From Cellulosimicrobium protaetiae (GTDB lineage: Bacteria > Actinomycetota > Actinomycetes > Actinomycetales > Cellulomonadaceae), in contig NZ_CP052757.1 of assembly GCF_009708005.2 (NCBI RefSeq), positions 4,278,001-4,342,000 of the forward strand: a stretch of 64,000 bases of DNA, written 5' to 3'. Both the position numbers and the translations under genes were made by a program. The notes under the pieces were generated by a model. It was given only the letters and a program-made list of their open reading frames with translations, searched no databases and was not told the DNA's origin. Positions 25,253 through 33,992 of the stretch are shown here, in pieces. Every line of letters starts with the position of its first letter. The first letter of the stretch is position 1.

Positions 25253-25963
25253 TCACCTCCGGGCCGCGGGCCGCACGCGGGCCCGGCCGGTGCGCGGCGG
25301 GCGGGCGAGCCACGGTGCGAGCAGCCGCGTCACGCGGGGCAGCACGAGATAGGTCATCACCGGGGTGAGGACGAGCGTCGTGGCCAGGACGCGCGGCACG
25401 ACCGGCACGTCGTCCCACGCGGGGACGAGGCCGCCCACGAGGAGGGTGAACGCGAGGTTCACCGGGAAGAACCCGAGCCAGATGCTCACGGACTGCTTCC
25501 AGCGCGGGGGCGCCACGGGCGCCCCCGCCGGGGCCGCGTCGGCCGTGGTCGGGGTGTCGAACCAGCCCTCGATGCCCGTACGCCGCTCGACCCGGGTCTC
25601 CTCGACGAGCCCTCTGCCCTGCGCGAGCCAGCGCACGCGGTCGGGCGACGTCTCCCACGCGTCGAGCGTCGCGGCGTCGGCGAACCGGTAGAGCATGTGC
25701 CAGTCGTGCGACCCCGCGGACGCGCGGACCCAGCCGGAGCCGAGGAACCCGGGGTAGCGGTTGGCGAGGTTGACGCCGGTCTGCACCCAGCGCGTGACCG
25801 CGGGGACGTTCTCGGGCAGGACCCGGCGCTCGATCGCGACGGTCACGGGCCCGGTGCCGGCGAGGGGCGGGCGTGGGTCAGGACGGGCAGGGAGTTCCGG
25901 GGGCAGGGCACGGGCAGGGTCGCCGCCCGTCCGCCGCTCGCCCTCGGGGACGTCGTGGGTCAT
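25253..25963 (-). CDS. Antibiotic-biosynthesis-monooxygenase-like protein with C-terminal membrane helices
   Basis: A 236-residue protein. Residues 45-135 (VTVAIERRVLPENVPAVTRWV, then FLGSGWVRA and WHMLYRFADAATLDAWETS) match the ABM dimeric ferredoxin-like fold. Residues 165-220 form two hydrophobic helices (SIWLGFFPVNLAFTLLVGGLV and VLATTLVLTPVMTYLVLPRVT), a combination known in several actinobacteria and proteobacteria with no assigned role. ATG 25963 gives this build; the frame is open to 26122, but that part is a repetitive Arg/Pro sequence. Confidence 0.78.
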   Translation of the reverse strand: MTHDVPEGERRTGGDPARALPPELPARPDPRPPLAGTGPVTVAIERRVLPENVPAVTRWVQTGVNLANRYPGFLGSGWVRASAGSHDWHMLYRFADAATLDAWETSPDRVRWLAQGRGLVEETRVERRTGIEGWFDTPTTADAAPAGAPVAPPRWKQSVSIWLGFFPVNLAFTLLVGGLVPAWDDVPVVPRVLATTLVLTPVMTYLVLPRVTRLLAPWLARPPRTGRARVRPAARR

Positions 25964-26145
25964 GGGACGAGTGAACGTGGCGGGTGTTTCCGGGTGGTGA
26001 ACGCGCGTAGGCGCGGGACGGATCGTCCCGAAGGTCGGGACGGGGCCGACGCACCGCCGACGCACGGGCCGAAGCGCAGGCCGGCGAGCGGGCCGACGCG
26101 CGGGCCGACGCGCGGGCCGCACGGCCCGGGCCTACCGTGGCAGGC

Positions 26146-26562
26146 ATGATCTCGTGGGAGCTCGCGCTCGCCCTGCGGGACGCGGGGCTGCGCTGGTCCC
26201 CCGTCCCCGGCGACCGCTTCCGGCTCCTCGCCACGGGCGGCGACGGCGACGTCTTCACCGTGAGCGACATGACCATCGAGCCGCACGAGTTCGACACCGG
26301 TGTCGTGCTCGGCTTCAACGGGACGACCGAGTGGGCGCTCGACTCGGTCGCGATCGAGGACACGCTGTGGCACCCCCTCGAGGCGCAGCTGCGGGGGCTG
26401 CTCGGCAGCACGTTCCGAGCGCTCGAGCGGACGGACGACGGGTACGTCGTGCGCACCGAGGTCCTCGACGCCCCCGCGGAGTTCGCCGCGAAGGACGCCT
26501 CCGACGCCTACGCCCGTGCGCTGCTCGCGCTCGTCGCGGCGAGCGCCGAGGACCCGCCCTGA
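26146..26562 (+). CDS. Conserved actinobacterial protein, unknown function
   Basis: A 138-residue soluble protein. It starts MISWELALALRDAGLRW, has a central FTVSDMTIEPHE, a strand VVLGFNGTTEWALDSV, and ends with a helical acidic segment. No membrane or signal segment is present. I recognise similar proteins from related genomes, where names vary and none is proven. It is followed 50 bases later by the ThrE-type exporter on the same strand and may be co-transcribed. Confidence 0.65.
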   Translation: MISWELALALRDAGLRWSPVPGDRFRLLATGGDGDVFTVSDMTIEPHEFDTGVVLGFNGTTEWALDSVAIEDTLWHPLEAQLRGLLGSTFRALERTDDGYVVRTEVLDAPAEFAAKDASDAYARALLALVAASAEDPP

Positions 26563-26612
26563 CGCGGCGCCGTACGAGCCGGTCCGACGACGCGCGCCGC
26601 GCGCCGTCGCTC

Positions 26613-27893
26613 GTGCGCCGCGTCCTGCGCGCGCTGGGCGGCGAACCCCCCGTCGAGGCCGGGCCCGAGCCCCCCGAGGTGTCGCCCGACCTCGTCCCGC
26701 TGCTGCGGGAGCTCGGGACCGCGCTGCTCGACTCCGGGCGCTCCGTCACGGACGTCGAGGACGACCTGGAGGCCGTCGCGCGGCGTTCGGGGGCGTCGAC
26801 CATCGGGACGCTCGTCCTCCCGACGGGGGTGTTCGTCCGGGTCAGCACCGCGGGCGGCACGGTCGCCGACTTCGCGGCCGCGGCGGGCAGCGGGCTCAAC
26901 CTCGACCAGATCGGTGCCCTGACGACGCTCGTGCGCCGCCTGCGGACGACGGACGTCGCGCTCGCGGACGCCCGTGCCGAGCTGCGCGCGATCGTCGAGC
27001 GCCCGCCCCGCTTCGGGCCGGTGCTCACGGTCGTCGGCCACGGCCTCCTCACCGTCGGGTTCGGTCTCGTGCTCAACCCGACCGCACGGCTCCTGCCCGT
27101 CTACCTCGCCCTGGGCCTCCTCGTCGGCGGGCTGCGCTGGCTCGGCACGCGCTGGCCGACCCTCGCCACGGCACTGCCCGTGGTCGCCGCGTTCGTCGTC
27201 ACGCTGCTCGCGGTCGACGTCGTCCGCCCGTGGCTCGGCGACGACCCGCTGAGCGTGGTCGTCCCGCCGCTCGTGTCGTTCCTCCCCGGGTCGGTGCTCA
27301 CCGTCGCGGCCATCGAGCTCACGAGCAGCCAGATCGTCGCGGGCGCGAGCAGGCTCGTCTACGGGGTCGCGCAGCTCCTGCTCCTCGTGTTCGGGGTCGT
27401 GGCGGCCGCGGCCGTGGCCGGGCCGCTCGTCGCCGCGCCGGCGGGAGACCCGCTCGGCTGGTGGGCGCCGTGGGCCGGGATCGTCGTGGTCGGGCTCGGG
27501 CAGATGCTGTTCGCGTCCTCGCCGCGCGGGTCGCTCCCGTGGGTGCTCCTCGTGCTCCTCGGCGCGTACGCCGCCCAGCTCGCCGGGGCGCTCGCCGCCG
27601 CCCCGCTGTCCGGGTTCGTGGGCGCCCTCGTCATCGCCCCGCTCGCCGCACTCGTCGCGCGGAGCCCGCACGGGCCGCCCGCCGCGGTGACGACGCTCCC
27701 GGCGTTCTGGCTCCTCGTGCCCGGCGCCCTGAGCCTCCTGGGGCTCTCGGACCTCGTGAACGGCGGGCCGGAGGCGGCGCAGGAGATCGCCAACGCGGTC
27801 GTCGCCGTGTTCGGGATCGCGCTCGGCACGCTCGTCGGATCGGCCGTGACTCGGGACGCAGGACGCGTGACACGTACCCTCTTCACATCCTGA
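26613..27893 (+). CDS. ThrE-family threonine/serine exporter
   Basis: A 426-residue inner-membrane protein. Residues 35-150 form the soluble N-terminal ThrE domain (LLRELGTALLDSGRSVTDVEDDLEAVARRSGAS and LPTGVFVRV), followed by about ten hydrophobic segments, including PPLVSFLPGSVLTVAAIELTSSQIVAGASRLVYG, which is the family's most conserved membrane stretch. ThrE in Corynebacterium exports threonine and serine by proton antiport. The start is not firm: GTG 26613 is the first reasonable start after the preceding gene. A weak hairpin follows at 27917-27944. Confidence 0.85.
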   Translation: MRRVLRALGGEPPVEAGPEPPEVSPDLVPLLRELGTALLDSGRSVTDVEDDLEAVARRSGASTIGTLVLPTGVFVRVSTAGGTVADFAAAAGSGLNLDQIGALTTLVRRLRTTDVALADARAELRAIVERPPRFGPVLTVVGHGLLTVGFGLVLNPTARLLPVYLALGLLVGGLRWLGTRWPTLATALPVVAAFVVTLLAVDVVRPWLGDDPLSVVVPPLVSFLPGSVLTVAAIELTSSQIVAGASRLVYGVAQLLLLVFGVVAAAAVAGPLVAAPAGDPLGWWAPWAGIVVVGLGQMLFASSPRGSLPWVLLVLLGAYAAQLAGALAAAPLSGFVGALVIAPLAALVARSPHGPPAAVTTLPAFWLLVPGALSLLGLSDLVNGGPEAAQEIANAVVAVFGIALGTLVGSAVTRDAGRVTRTLFTS

Positions 27894-28229
27894 CCACACG
27901 GTCGGCACCCCATTCCCGAGGCTTCCCCCCGTCAGAGAGCCTCGTTGGACGCATGTCTAGTTGAAGATGGAACAGCCGACCGGCCTCCGTGGTCCACCTT
28001 GCGACCAGACCGGGCGGCGTCGTGGTGTGAGGGCGTGCGCGCCCCGCCCCGGCAGCACGCCGTCGTGGTCACCCAGCGCCCAGTCCTGCGCCGGTGCACC
28101 AGGGATGGAAGCGCTCCCGCGCTCGACCGCCCGCGACCACGACCCGATGATCGGATCGTTCGCTTGACCACTGCACAGCACCAGAGCACCGCACCGCACA
28201 CGACCGGCCTCCGCGGCGAGGCGCGCTAG
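27894..28229. other. 336-base intergenic region upstream of the M15 peptidase
   Basis: The region holds a short hairpin, CGAGGCT (27917-27923) with AGCCTCG (27938-27944), which may terminate thrE, and a LacI-type half-perfect site at 28106-28119. GC-rich pairs such as GGGCG-TGCG-CGCCC lie near 28050. I found no coding frame with a start and ribosome site, no clear -35/-10 pair and none of the conserved words of the ydaO/c-di-AMP riboswitch. Confidence 0.5.
28106..28119. promoter_or_regulatory. Possible LacI/CelR-like site, degenerate
   Basis: TGGAAGCGCTCCCG keeps the AGCGCT centre and differs from the CelR operator at two of 14 positions. It is 111 bases before the M15 peptidase start. On sequence alone this is a weak candidate. 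Confidence 0.3.
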
Positions 28230-29678
28230 ATGGGCCGCCACACCGCGAGCAGGGCCTCGCTCCCCGGCACGGTCGTCGCCGCCGCACGCCGCAGCGCGTC
28301 CGGCAGCACCCGCCTCCTGCCCCGGCGCCCGCGGGTCCTCGGCGCGGCGGCCGCCGCCGTCGCGCTCACCGCGAGCACCGCCGCGGCCGCCTTCGGGAGC
28401 GGCACCGCGTCGTCACCCACCGCGACGACCGCGACGCCGTCCCCGTCGTCGACCACCCCGACCGACGCCGTCGCCGCACCCACCTCCCTGGGCGCCGTCA
28501 CGGCCGACCCGGCCGCCGTCGAGGCGGCGAGCGACGCCCTCGTCCGCGCCCAGTTCCTCACCGAGGAGGGTGCCGCCGGGCTCACCCCCGAGCAGCGCGC
28601 CCAGATCGAGGACGCGCGCACCCGGCTCAGCACGGCCGTCACGGCGGCCTCCCCGACCGACGGGTCCTCGGCGTTCGCCGACGCGCCCGCACTCGCCGGT
28701 GGCTCCGCGCTCGCCGCCGCCCCGGACGCCACGTCCGGCACGACGACCGAGACCACCGACGACGAGGCTGCGGACGACGCGACCGCGACCGACTCCGAGA
28801 GCGACGCGCAGCTCACCGCCGCCGACACCCTCGACGCGAGCGTGCCCGACCTCGCCGGGCGCGGCGCCGACCGTGCCAGCCGGTCCTCCGCCCGCACGTC
28901 CCTCGACGACCTCGCCACCGCCCCGACCCTCGATCCGGCCCTGCCGGACCTCGCCGAGCCGTCGGAGGTGCCGTCGGGCGACGCCGAGACCACCACGAGC
29001 GCCGACGCCTCGACCGAGTCGCCCGAGGAGGACGCCGCGGCCGCCGACACGGCGACCGCGTCGCCCGACCTCACGACCGGTGCCGCGACGGGAGCGACCA
29101 CCGACCAGGCACCGGCAGGGACGACGTCGACCACCGACGAGATCGCCGCGCTGACGACCGAGCTCTCCACGCTGCTCGACGCCGCGGGATCAGGCGTGAC
29201 GGTCCAGGTCGTCCCCGGCCCGCCGTCGGCCGAGGAGATCGCGGCCCAGCTCGACCAGTGGGCCGCCTCCACCGCGGGGTACGGGAACGGGCAGATCCCC
29301 GCGAGCTCCCTGTGCGAGCTGTCGTTCGCGCCGGGTGAGCAGCTCCGCTGCGACGCCGCCCACCAGATCGAGGCGCTCAACGTGAAGTTCCGCGAGGCGT
29401 TCGGCGTGAACCTCTCCGTGACGGACTCCTACCGCTCGTACGCCTCGCAGGTCGCGGTCAAGGCGTCGCGCGGGTACTTCGCGGCGCCTCCCGGCATGTC
29501 GAACCACGGCTGGGCGCTCGCGCTCGACCTCGGCGGCGGCATCCAGGGCTACGGCACCGCGCAGTACGAGTGGATGCGCGCCAACGCGCCGGCCTTCGGC
29601 TGGGTCAACCCGGAGTGGGCGCAGGCGGGCGGCTCCAAGAACGAGCCGTGGCACTGGGAGTACGGCGACATCTCCTGA
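28230..29678 (+). CDS. M15 D-alanyl-D-alanine carboxypeptidase-like protein with low-complexity linker
   Basis: A 482-residue exported protein. Residues 25-55 are a hydrophobic signal region after a basic N-terminus. Residues 55-330 are a long Ala/Ser/Thr/Asp-rich stretch without obvious fold, probably a cell-wall-spanning linker. The last 150 residues are the M15B/VanY-type zinc peptidase domain: SNHGWALALDLGG (His426, Asp433) and EPWHWEYG (His475) supply the zinc ligands. The motif has Ala where many members have Gly (HGWAxAxD). It should cut D-Ala-D-Ala or similar peptidoglycan bonds. A bidirectional terminator follows. Confidence 0.85.
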   Translation: MGRHTASRASLPGTVVAAARRSASGSTRLLPRRPRVLGAAAAAVALTASTAAAAFGSGTASSPTATTATPSPSSTTPTDAVAAPTSLGAVTADPAAVEAASDALVRAQFLTEEGAAGLTPEQRAQIEDARTRLSTAVTAASPTDGSSAFADAPALAGGSALAAAPDATSGTTTETTDDEAADDATATDSESDAQLTAADTLDASVPDLAGRGADRASRSSARTSLDDLATAPTLDPALPDLAEPSEVPSGDAETTTSADASTESPEEDAAAADTATASPDLTTGAATGATTDQAPAGTTSTTDEIAALTTELSTLLDAAGSGVTVQVVPGPPSAEEIAAQLDQWAASTAGYGNGQIPASSLCELSFAPGEQLRCDAAHQIEALNVKFREAFGVNLSVTDSYRSYASQVAVKASRGYFAAPPGMSNHGWALALDLGGGIQGYGTAQYEWMRANAPAFGWVNPEWAQAGGSKNEPWHWEYGDIS

Positions 29679-29696
29679 TCGTCCGTCGCCCAGCGC

Positions 29697-29742
29697 ACGA
29701 CGGCCCCGGTACCGCGACGACCTCGCGGACCGGGGCCGTCGT
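29697..29742. terminator. Bidirectional terminator between M15 peptidase and crt operon
   Basis: Perfect 14-base arms, ACGACGGCCCCGGT (29697-29710) and ACCGGGGCCGTCGT (29729-29742), lie between the converging stop codons of the M15 gene and crtEb. Confidence 0.8.
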
Positions 29743-29763
29743 CGTCCCGGACGCGTCCCGAGG

Positions 29764-30633
29764 TCAGGCGAGCGCGGTCGCGAGGAGCAGCATCGTCACG
29801 AGGAAGCCCGTGACGAGGTTGAGCCACAGGAAGGTGCGCCACCCGGCGTTCGCACGCTCGCAGTCGTCGTCGTGCACGTCGCGGAACCGCAGCACGTTGA
29901 CCGCGTACGGGAGCGGCAGCAGCGCGGCGAGGACGCCGGGCCACGGGAGCACCACGAGCACGACCGCCGCCCCGACGTACGCCGCCGCCGCGGCGAGCAC
30001 GGTCGCGTGCGCGCCGACCGCCGTCGCGACGGACGCGATGCCGCCCTCCCTGTCGGCCCGCACGTCCTGCACGGCGCCGAACGCGTGCGACGCCATGCCC
30101 CACAGCACGAAGCCGACGAGCACGGGCCACACCGTCCTCGCGGAGAGGTCGGCGTCCACGAGGACGAGCGCGTACAGCAGCGGGCCGGCGAAGTGCATCG
30201 CCGACGTGAAGGAGTCGAGGAACGGGCGCTCCTTGAACCGCAACCCGGGCGCGGAGTAGGCGACGACGCCGAAGACGACGAGCGCGAGGACCAGCCCGGC
30301 GAGCGGGTCGCCCAGGAGCAGGAGCGCGACGAGAAAGGGCACGTTCGTCACCACGCACGCGCGCAGGATGCGCCGGTGGGTCGCGCGCGCGGTCGCGGGG
30401 TCCGCGAGGGCCCCCTCGATCCCGCCCTTGCGCGGGTTGCGCAGGTCGCTGGCGTAGTCGAAGACGTCGTTCACGCCGTACATGAGCAGGTTGTAGGGCA
30501 CGAGGAAGTACAGCGTCCCGAGGACGAGCGCGAGATCGATGCGCCCGCCGGTCGCGACGAGGTAGCCGGCGGCGAACGGGTAGGCGGTGTTGACCCAGGA
30601 GAACGGCCGCGACGCGGCGAGGACGTCCCTCAC
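29764..30633 (-). CDS. crtEb: Lycopene elongase, UbiA-type prenyltransferase
   Basis: A 289-residue membrane prenyltransferase of the UbiA superfamily with about eight helices. The first aspartate-rich motif is NDVFDYASD (Asn55, Asp56, Asp59, Asp63), and the second lies at VQDVRADREGG. In C50-carotenoid producers CrtEb adds dimethylallyl units to both ends of lycopene, giving flavuxanthin-type products. The start GTG 30633 overlaps the stop of crtYf as GTGA. Assignment rests on the fold plus its place at the end of the crtB-crtI-crtYe-crtYf operon. The open frame to 30918 runs through crtYf and is not real. Confidence 0.9.
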   Translation of the reverse strand: MRDVLAASRPFSWVNTAYPFAAGYLVATGGRIDLALVLGTLYFLVPYNLLMYGVNDVFDYASDLRNPRKGGIEGALADPATARATHRRILRACVVTNVPFLVALLLLGDPLAGLVLALVVFGVVAYSAPGLRFKERPFLDSFTSAMHFAGPLLYALVLVDADLSARTVWPVLVGFVLWGMASHAFGAVQDVRADREGGIASVATAVGAHATVLAAAAAYVGAAVVLVVLPWPGVLAALLPLPYAVNVLRFRDVHDDDCERANAGWRTFLWLNLVTGFLVTMLLLATALA

Positions 30634-30971
30634 CGCGGCTCCGGGCCGTCGGCCTGGGGCTCGGGCGCGCTGGTGGCCGGTGGGCGGCGCCGGTCGCCGA
30701 GCACCGTCCAGAGCACCGGCATCCCCAGCGCCGCGGCGATCGCGTACGCGAAGTCCTCGAGCGGTGCGCCCCAGAGGTAGACACCGAGGATCTTGTCCGG
30801 GTCGTAGACGTAGAGGTCGGCGGCGATCATCAGGGTGTCGAACACGAGCGTGAGCACACAGAGCACGACGGTGGTGCGCACCAGCGCGCTGGCGCCCAGG
30901 CGCCGCAGCACGCGCCACGAGACCGCGACGAGCACCGCGAGGACGAGGATGTTGAGCACGATGTTCGTCAC
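30630..30971 (-). CDS. crtYf: C50 carotenoid epsilon-cyclase subunit YF
   Basis: A 113-residue membrane protein with three hydrophobic helices and the lycopene-cyclase domain block PDKILGVYLWGAPLEDFAYA. It is one half of the heterodimeric C50 epsilon- or gamma-cyclase that closes the end rings of flavuxanthin to give decaprenoxanthin or sarcinaxanthin; which ring type is made cannot be read from sequence. GTG 30971 overlaps the crtYe stop and its own stop overlaps the crtEb start, both as GTGA. The last 20 residues are Pro/Arg-rich. Confidence 0.87.
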   Translation of the reverse strand: MTNIVLNILVLAVLVAVSWRVLRRLGASALVRTTVVLCVLTLVFDTLMIAADLYVYDPDKILGVYLWGAPLEDFAYAIAAALGMPVLWTVLGDRRRPPATSAPEPQADGPEPR

Positions 30972-31363
30972 GCGCCTCCCTCCCCCGTGCCCGACCTCCC
31001 GGCCGACCGCGCGGACCGCGCGCGCCGCGCCGTCGTCGGGCCGTCGTGGCGCAGCCGGACCACGCGCTCGAACCAGCGCCAGACGATCAGCGCGACGTAG
31101 CACAGCAGCGTGAGGAACACCGCCTCCTCGACGGGCAGGTCCGGGGCGAGCAGGAGGCCCGTCATCCACGGGCTCTCCCCGCGCGCGAAGATGCCCAGCG
31201 CCAGCCCGGCCACGTCCCACAGGAGGAACCCGACGACGCCCAGGCCCACCGTGAGGGCGGCGCGCCGCCAGTCGGACCAGAACGCGAGGCGGAACCGCCG
31301 GTCGACCAGGGCGAGGCCCCCGAGCGAGACGGCGAGCGCGCCGAGGTACGCGAGGCCGGTCAC
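30968..31363 (-). CDS. crtYe: C50 carotenoid epsilon-cyclase subunit YE
   Basis: A 131-residue membrane protein with three hydrophobic helices and the matching cyclase-domain words FWSDWRR and LPVEEAVFLTLLCY, in which PVEE is the conserved acidic motif. It pairs with CrtYf as the second subunit of the C50 cyclase. GTG 31363 overlaps the crtI stop, and its stop overlaps the crtYf start (GTGA in both cases), so the two subunits should be made in fixed ratio. A basic tail of about 25 residues follows the last helix. Confidence 0.87.
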   Translation of the reverse strand: MTGLAYLGALAVSLGGLALVDRRFRLAFWSDWRRAALTVGLGVVGFLLWDVAGLALGIFARGESPWMTGLLLAPDLPVEEAVFLTLLCYVALIVWRWFERVVRLRHDGPTTARRARSARSAGRSGTGEGGA

Positions 31364-33036
31364 CGGCGCACCTCGACGGGTCGACGGTCGGCCGGCCCCA
31401 GCCGCTCGGGCCGGCGGCTCGCCGCGAGGTAGCCGGTACGCAGCGGCGCGGGCAGCGGGCGCGACGACGTCTCGCCCAGCAGTCTCTTCGCGACGAGCTC
31501 AGCGCTGATGAGGCACATCGGCAGTCCCACGCCCGGGATCGTGCCACCTCCCGCGTGGTACAGCCCGTCGACACGACGGGACGCGGTGCCGGGCCGCCAC
31601 AGCGCGGACTGGCGCAGCGTGTGCTCCATGCCGAGCGCACCCCCTCGCCACGCGGACAGCTCGGTCGCAAAGTGGGCGGGCCCGAGGACACGACGCGTGA
31701 CGACGCGGCCCGGGAGGTCGTCGATGCCCGCCCACCGGCCGACCTGGGCGAGGTAGCGGTCCGCGAGCGCCTCGAGGGTGCGCCGCGAGGGGTCGTCGGC
31801 ACCGAGCGTCGGGTCGGGGGGGAACGGGACGAGGACGAAGAGGTTCTCGTGCCCCGGCGGCGCGGCGGGGCGGTCCGACGACGGCCCGTCGGTCGCGGAC
31901 GTGCGGGACACGTAGAGCGAGGCCGGGTCGGGCACGCGCAGGCCGGCCGGGTCGCTGCGACGGTCCGTGCCGAGCACCGCGTCGAAGTTCGCGGGCCAGT
32001 CGCGCGTGAAGAAGAGCGAGTGGTGCGCGAGCTCGGGCAGCTCGCCCCGGACCCCGGCGAGCACGAGCAGCGCGGAGATCCCCGGCCCCTTGTCCTCCCA
32101 CGCCGCGGCGGGCAGGTCGGCCCACTGGGGGTCGAGCAACGCGGTCTCGATGTGGTGCCGGTCCGCGGCCGACACGACGACGTCGGCCGCGACCACCTCC
32201 CCCGAGGCGAGCCGGACGCCGGTCGCTCGCCCGCGCCGTCGGGCACCGGCGACCACCTCGATCGCGGCGACGTCGACGCCCGTGCGCAGCTCGGCGCCCT
32301 CGTCGCGCGCGAGACTCGCGACGGCCTCGATCAGCGTGTGCATCCCGCCGCGGGGGTACTGGACGCCGTCGACGAGGTCCAGGTGGCTCATGAGCGAGTA
32401 GAGCGCGGGGGCGCGGTAGGGCGACGAGCCGAGGAACACGGCGTGGTACCCCAGGAGCTGGCGCAGCCGCGGGTCCTCGACGGTGCGCGCCGCGCGGTCC
32501 GCGAGCGGCTCGCGCAGCAGCGTGGTGAGTCGCGGCAGACGGCGCAGCACCGCCGGGGAGAGCGCGCGGTCGGGCCGCTCGAACGTGGTGTAGAGGAAGT
32601 GGTCGAGCGCGAGCCCGTACGCCTCGCTCGCCTCCGCCGCGTAGGCGGCCATGCGGTCGCCGGCGCCGGGCTCGACCGCGTCGAAGCGGGCGCGGTTCAC
32701 CCCGGGGCTCGCGGAGAGCTCGAACGGCGACGCCACGCCCCCGTCCTCGTCGGGCTCGAAGAACACCCGGTACGCCGGGTCGAGCGGGACGAGGTCGAGA
32801 TGGTCCTCGACCCGCGCGCCCAGGAGCGCGAAGAAGTGCTCGAACACCTCGGGCATGAAGTACCAGGACGGCCCGGTGTCGAAGCGGAACCCGTCGAGCT
32901 CGAGCGTGCCGGCCCGGCCGCCCAGCGTGTCGTGGCGCTCCAGCACCGTGACCCTCGCACCCCCGCGCGCGAGCAGGGCCGCGGTCGCGAGCCCCGAGAT
33001 CCCGCCCCCCACGACGACGACGCGCGGTGCCCTCAC
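31360..33036 (-). CDS. crtI: Phytoene desaturase
   Basis: A 558-residue flavoprotein. The N-terminal VVVVGGGISGLATAALLARGG (GGG at 10-12) binds the ADP part of FAD, followed by GGRAGTLELDGFRFDTGPSW, highly typical of bacterial CrtI. Near the C-terminus AGGGTIPGVGLPMCLISAEL is the carotenoid-desaturase signature. It converts phytoene to lycopene in steps. The start GTG 33036 overlaps the crtB stop as GTGA; the frame stays open upstream through crtB but without start signals. It is the second gene of the operon. Confidence 0.95.
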   Translation of the reverse strand: MRAPRVVVVGGGISGLATAALLARGGARVTVLERHDTLGGRAGTLELDGFRFDTGPSWYFMPEVFEHFFALLGARVEDHLDLVPLDPAYRVFFEPDEDGGVASPFELSASPGVNRARFDAVEPGAGDRMAAYAAEASEAYGLALDHFLYTTFERPDRALSPAVLRRLPRLTTLLREPLADRAARTVEDPRLRQLLGYHAVFLGSSPYRAPALYSLMSHLDLVDGVQYPRGGMHTLIEAVASLARDEGAELRTGVDVAAIEVVAGARRRGRATGVRLASGEVVAADVVVSAADRHHIETALLDPQWADLPAAAWEDKGPGISALLVLAGVRGELPELAHHSLFFTRDWPANFDAVLGTDRRSDPAGLRVPDPASLYVSRTSATDGPSSDRPAAPPGHENLFVLVPFPPDPTLGADDPSRRTLEALADRYLAQVGRWAGIDDLPGRVVTRRVLGPAHFATELSAWRGGALGMEHTLRQSALWRPGTASRRVDGLYHAGGGTIPGVGLPMCLISAELVAKRLLGETSSRPLPAPLRTGYLAASRRPERLGPADRRPVEVRR

Positions 33037-33947
33037 GCGAGCACCTTCCGCGAGCCCGCGGACCGGGAGGACGCCACCTGGCCGAGGAGCTGGCCGCCGG
33101 CGGCGCGGGCCGCGAGCGCGACCTTGACGGTGTCGGGGATGCGCACGCGGGCGCGCAGGATGTCCTCCGGCGGCGTCGCCGCGAGGCGGGCGAGCAACCG
33201 CTCGTAGACCGCGACGGTCGCCGCGACGGCGATCCGCGGCCGCACCGGGAGCCCGGGGAGCGCCGCGCGCGCCGCGGCGAGGTCCTCCTCGACCTCGCGG
33301 CAGAACGCGTCGACGTCGCGGCGGCGTAGGCGGCCGGGGACGACGCCGGGCAGGTAGGCGCGCCCCAGCTCCTCGTGGTCGGTGCGCAGGTCGCGGAGGA
33401 AGTTGATCTTCTGGAACGCGGCTCCGAGCGCCCGCGCTCCGCGCACGAGCACCGGGTCCGCGACCCGCAGCGGCTCGCCCGGCCGGCGGTGCGCGTTGAG
33501 GAAGACCGCGAGGCACATGAGCCCCACGACCTCCGCCGAGCCGTAGACGTAGCGCTCGTAGCTCGCGCGGTCGTGGACGCGCACCGTGAGGTCGGTCCGC
33601 ATCGACGCGAAGAACGGGTCGACCTCGTCGTGCCCGAACCCGCACCGCCGCGCGGCGCGGGCGAACGAGTGGACGACGAGGTTGGTCGACCACCCCCGGT
33701 CGAGGGCGCGCGCGGTCTCCGCCTCGAGCTCGTCGAGGAGGTCGGCGGCGCCGTCCCCGCGACGCGTGTCGACCACCTCGTCGGCGATGCGCACGAGCCC
33801 GTAGACGGCGTCGATCCCGTCCCGGGTGGGAGCGTCGAGCAGGCGCGCACCGAGCCCGAACGAGGTCGAGTAGGACGCGATCACGACCCGGCTCGTGCGC
33901 GCGGCGGTCAGGTCGTACAGCCGTGCCGGGTCTTTCTCGTCGCCCAC
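33033..33947 (-). CDS. crtB: Phytoene synthase
   Basis: A 304-residue all-helical prenyl-transferase of the squalene/phytoene synthase family that joins two geranylgeranyl diphosphates. The first aspartate motif is DEVVD (Asp56, Asp60), the second lies in QKINFLRDLRTDHEELGRAYLP (Asp186, Asp190); both bind magnesium diphosphate. YGSAEVVGLMC is also characteristic. GTG 33947, with GGGAGAC upstream, gives a normal length. It is the first gene of the operon; no crtE or idi gene is found in the window, so GGPP must come from elsewhere. Confidence 0.93.
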   Translation of the reverse strand: MGDEKDPARLYDLTAARTSRVVIASYSTSFGLGARLLDAPTRDGIDAVYGLVRIADEVVDTRRGDGAADLLDELEAETARALDRGWSTNLVVHSFARAARRCGFGHDEVDPFFASMRTDLTVRVHDRASYERYVYGSAEVVGLMCLAVFLNAHRRPGEPLRVADPVLVRGARALGAAFQKINFLRDLRTDHEELGRAYLPGVVPGRLRRRDVDAFCREVEEDLAAARAALPGLPVRPRIAVAATVAVYERLLARLAATPPEDILRARVRIPDTVKVALAARAAGGQLLGQVASSRSAGSRKVLA

Positions 33948-33992
33948 GTCGCCGTCCCGTCTCCCGTCGCCGGGGCCCTTCCCCGGACATTG

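Noticed and set aside
26080-26125. Short repeats of GGGCCGACGCGC
   Set aside because: Only two or three imperfect units; ordinary simple-sequence DNA between genes.
27894-28229. c-di-AMP (ydaO) riboswitch before the M15 peptidase
   Set aside because: Cell-wall peptidase genes in actinobacteria often carry one, but none of the conserved words of that riboswitch could be found here.
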